Made by a program: the position numbers and the translations under genes. This document shows, piece after piece, positions 60,819-64,000 of a stretch of 64,000 nt of DNA. Source of the stretch: Sanderia malayensis (taxonomy: Eukaryota; Cnidaria; Scyphozoa; Semaeostomeae; Pelagiidae); NCBI GenBank assembly GCA_013076295.1, contig RQOL01000531.1, forward strand, positions 1,426,001 through 1,490,000, read 5' to 3'. The notes under the pieces were generated by a model, which was not told the DNA's origin, did no database searches, and was given only the letters and a program-made list of their open reading frames with translations. Every line of letters starts with the position of its first letter. The first letter of the stretch is position 1.

Positions 60819-61772
60819 TCAAGTATCAGGCTTTTTCTTCAATATTGTATCGGTCATGGTTCGTCGCACAACCAGAGGCTTCGCTGTACTGCCAGTGCTC
60901 CTTAAAGCCTCATCGTCTTGGTGCTTCAGCGACACCGCATCTGCAGAAGCTGTGGTGTGAGTCGTTTTTGATAATAATGGCTCATCGGGCATTTTGTTGG
61001 TTGATGACTTTTGCATGCCAGGTAAAGCGGGTAGCGACAGAGGCGACTTTGCTTTCGAATTGTTCATAGATTCGGGCTTCAGTGGTTCAACACCCACTAA
61101 ATTCAAACCAACACTTCTTCCAGATATGTTTTCGGGAAGTTTATCGAGTTTCGTATCCTCTCTGGGCCCATTAACATGATCATTATCATTATTATTACGA
61201 CCAAGCTCATCAGAACTTGAAGGGCTTTGTTTTGTTGCCTTGGTTATTGATGATCTTTTGACAGCAGGACATCTGGAGAGATTTGCACCCTTAGAGCCAG
61301 AAGCCAATTTTGGGAACATCTCAACCTGAGGTGCAGAATTTTGTGGTAATTTCGTAACAAACACGTCCTCGTCGACAACACCAGAATCGTGCCCAACATT
61401 GACTGGCGGATCTTCTGTATCTGCCAAAACCATGCCCGGACGTTCATCAGACTGTTGTAGCAGGTGCTTTGCAGCAACTGCCTGCTTGTCAGCTCCATTT
61501 GCTCTGTTGAACCTGCTCGGCGACTTGTTGATTTTTCGATTGATCTCGGGATTGAGAAAAACTTCCAACTCTCTCGTTCGTATCGGGTCCAGGCACAACT
61601 CCTTCCTAGTCTGTACGAGTTTCCACAGCTTCATCTGGAAGTGGTGAGTCTCATGCCTCAGCTCTCGCTCTCTCAGGTTCTGCTCTTTGTTGACGGCATT
61701 GATGACCTGGTTACAGCGAATTTCATGTCTCTTGTTCTGGAACAAGGCCACTGCTTCCTTGTCCTTCTCCAT
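60819..61772 (-). CDS. Uncharacterised coiled-coil protein
   Basis: A minus-strand ORF of 317 residues from the ATG at 61772 (MEKDKEAVALFQNKRHEIRC). The first about 90 residues are highly charged and helical (NKEQNLRERELRHETHHFQM, LWKLVQTRKELCLDP), typical of a coiled coil. The remainder is a polar, Ser/Pro/Asn-rich disordered tail with a basic end (VVRRTMTDTILKKKP). The frame is open a few codons upstream of the ATG, so an upstream exon is possible. I recognise no family. Length, codon usage and a long conserved-looking N-terminus make it likely coding. Confidence 0.65.
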   Translation of the reverse strand: MEKDKEAVALFQNKRHEIRCNQVINAVNKEQNLRERELRHETHHFQMKLWKLVQTRKELCLDPIRTRELEVFLNPEINRKINKSPSRFNRANGADKQAVAAKHLLQQSDERPGMVLADTEDPPVNVGHDSGVVDEDVFVTKLPQNSAPQVEMFPKLASGSKGANLSRCPAVKRSSITKATKQSPSSSDELGRNNNDNDHVNGPREDTKLDKLPENISGRSVGLNLVGVEPLKPESMNNSKAKSPLSLPALPGMQKSSTNKMPDEPLLSKTTHTTASADAVSLKHQDDEALRSTGSTAKPLVVRRTMTDTILKKKPDT

Positions 61773-63474
61773 CACATCAAATCCCAATAACAATTATCAT
61801 ATCAAGCAGGCCACATCACAACGCAGCAGCAGAACATGATATTCTTGAAATGTCGAAAAGAACACGAGCCAAATGCATATGATTATGAATGATCCGATCT
61901 TCTGTTGACAACTCGGGTTTATTTTGGATCAACCAGAACAGTGGTCAGGCTCTGTTGCGTGTCAGCGGTTTTCCCAGACAAATGATTTGTACGAGTCGTG
62001 TTACGAATGTAAGAGGATTTCTCATTGCATTCAGAGAAAATGAAAAGGAATGGCCCAATCCATTCCCCCTCTTTCATCCTTTTCAAGTTTTATTCACAAA
62101 GCTTTGAAAGCACTCGCTATCACTTAACACAATGTATTCAATTTGCGCAGAAGAAACTGCAATGACCTGTTGTTCTGTGATTCGATAGATAAAATTGATA
62201 AAACAAAGAGGAAACGTCAATGAACGCACACTCTCCTGATTCACAGACCACAAGACGAAGAAATTCTACCATATCGCAAATCGAATTTCAGAGCGAGCAA
62301 GAAAAAATGTTAGCGAAACGCGGATTTCATGGCTATCTTTCTTAATACCGTTAAAAATTTAACAATTTGCACAAAAACCTTAAGATAACTATTGAAGCGG
62401 TGGGTCAACGTGGTTTTATGGTTGTTGGTATTGCGTGACTTGCAACAGTTTGTTTATTCGATTGTTTGTTGTCGCGACTGACAATGTTTTCAAATCAAAT
62501 GCCCTGCGATCAAATATGGGAACACAAATGAAAACGAAAGAACGTGGGAATCTCTAAAATAGGGAATCTCTAAAGGGGGAATCTCTAAAAGGGGAAAGTG
62601 GTTTATTGTTTAGCCTCGAATATCACACTAAACAACAGAGCTTCATTAGAATAACATTTTGGGTCAATTTCAAACCCATCGTAGTTTTGCGAAATATCCT
62701 GCTTCAAAAACGTTGTTATTAAAATCTCTAAAAGCTGGAATCAGTTGCAAAATCTCCAAAACTCTACGATGTTCTCCTGCCCCCTACCCTAAGACAATGT
62801 AACACTCCTCTCATTAACCCAAATGAATTCAGAAACTGCTGGATGACAACTTCAAGAGCCTCAGGGTTGTAAGTTGCAGAAGGTTCCGATTTCATAGACT
62901 CCCACGTTCCTGTGCTCCACGTTTCCACGTTCCTATAATTGCCGTTCTCCCTTGGTGAGCACGAAATCCCACCCATTGCAGTGAGGTGATGCGAGCCTCC
63001 TGCGCAGCACTCTCATATTCTTGCCATCGGTTATCGGATTGTAAGATTGACGATCATGAAAACTTATCGGAATTCGAAAGAGTTTCGTGTTTCGTCTCAC
63101 ATCTCATGTTTCCTTACCGTAATCTGTTGTAATGGCTGAATTTTGAACTTTGAAAGTAAAATCAAAACGTTCCAAGAATTTACTTTAGTTCTAAGTCAAA
63201 CTATTCGTAATTTCATTGAGGACTACATGTATTGCATACTGGAGACAGTATTTATTGGTTCAGTGTATAACAGTACTTCAGGTCAATGTTTGCCAGTCGC
63301 AGAAACGTAGGCCCAAAAATATTACTCTGAAATATTAGAATGAATCGTCGGATCGACTTCCTTTTTATAAGGAAGTACTTAATTTTATAAGAAAATAGTA
63401 TCGAATCGTCAAAGTTATTCAAGAGTTGAAAAAATTCAGTACTGGATTTCTGAAACCATGAAAGCTTAAAACTA
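61773..63474. other. Unassigned sequence right of the coiled-coil gene
   Basis: AT-rich, with a short direct repeat GGGAATCTCTAAA near 62547-62597. Small open stretches occur on both strands; none is recognisable. Confidence 0.4.
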
Positions 63475-63843
63475 CACTGGGGTTCCAATAGTATTGCAAC
63501 GCCTGATAAAAAATGGCGTCTAGAAGTGGCCAGGCCTGAGCAAGGAAATTTACATAAAAATATATAAATACCAAATGGGTTTCAATAGCGAATTTCTTTA
63601 GCAGAAGTATACTCAAAATTTCACAAATTTTCAAATGAAAACACAGTTTAAACTATATCATATTGTTTTGCAATAATATTAAAAGAAAACTGCGAAGAGG
63701 TCCCTTAAAAAATGTTTACGAAAATTTTTCGAAGTGGAGAAATTAAAACGCCAATAATTATAATTTCTTTCACTCAAAGCCACGCAAATTCTCTCTCGAC
63801 GCCATTTTTTATCAGGTGTTGCAATACTTTTGGAACCCCAGTG
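63475..63843. mobile_element. Tc1/mariner-type MITE with about 48-bp inverted termini
   Basis: 369 bp flanked by TA on both sides (63473-63474 and 63844-63845). The left end begins CACTGGGGTTCCAATAGTAT and continues to ATGGCGTC. The right end is its reverse complement with about three mismatches over 48 bp (...GGAACCCCAGTG). The TA target and terminal sequence suit the Tc1/mariner group. There is no transposase inside. Confidence 0.88.
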
Positions 63844-64000
63844 TATGAAACTTAAAATTGGAAGAAGAATTTGCCGTAATAGAAAATTGATTAAGGAAAA
63901 TAATAATCAGAATATCTACCCAGATTGGTGTAATTCTAATAAATAAATTCTAAATAATGTATTTGTATTGATCTAGTGTAACTTAATGAATAATATTCAT

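Noticed and set aside
62764..62976. 70-codon minus-strand ORF near the right end
   Set aside because: Short, no splice sites or recognisable content.

Overview
The window is animal nuclear DNA: AT-rich, with intron-rich protein-coding genes on both strands and many small non-autonomous DNA transposons. The gene set (HSPA12, augmin HAUS8, DBR1, TAF5L, a fibroblast growth factor, LRP2BP, KANSL3, UBLCP1 and EGR, several close to their human counterparts in length and exon structure) points to an early-branching metazoan. A cnidarian, most likely an anthozoan, is my best guess. That is inferred from the FGF, the high intron density and the MITE load; I cannot name a species.

Layout, left to right. 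The HSPA12-type Hsp70 gene lies on the minus strand (1-4723, C-terminus cut by the window edge). On the plus strand come a MIEAP-domain gene (5888-8438) and a 16-exon HAUS8 gene (8775-12579). A small secreted proline/cysteine-rich protein with a probable SEA-like domain is on the minus strand (14778-16732), divergent from an intronless DBR1 on the plus strand (18125-19648). DBR1 is tail-to-tail with TAF5L on the minus strand (19871-22679). A gene-poor stretch follows (22680-30870) with a Ty1/copia relic, perfect hairpins and minisatellites. Then come an FGF gene on the plus strand (30885-33997), LRP2BP on the minus strand (35286-38013), and KANSL3 on the minus strand (38772-47057) head-to-head with UBLCP1 on the plus strand (47406-51730). 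After a second gene-poor stretch come an EGR-family zinc-finger gene on the plus strand (57145-59186) and an uncharacterised coiled-coil protein on the minus strand (about 60819-61772).

The genes do not form a pathway. Two encode subunits of chromatin acetyltransferase complexes (TAF5L of SAGA, KANSL3 of NSL), one is an immediate-early transcription factor, and one is a secreted ligand. The others are housekeeping proteins (lariat debranching, proteasome phosphatase, augmin).

The observations most worth a second look are these. A 66-bp inverted copy of a KANSL3 exon sits inside the same gene and differs only at synonymous sites. The KANSL3 reading frame is broken at the start of a very long C-terminal extension. 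KANSL3 has an intact G-x-S-x-G elbow. HAUS8 has two GC-AG introns. DBR1 has no introns. Several MITE families have readable ends, one of them with a perfect 8-bp target duplication.
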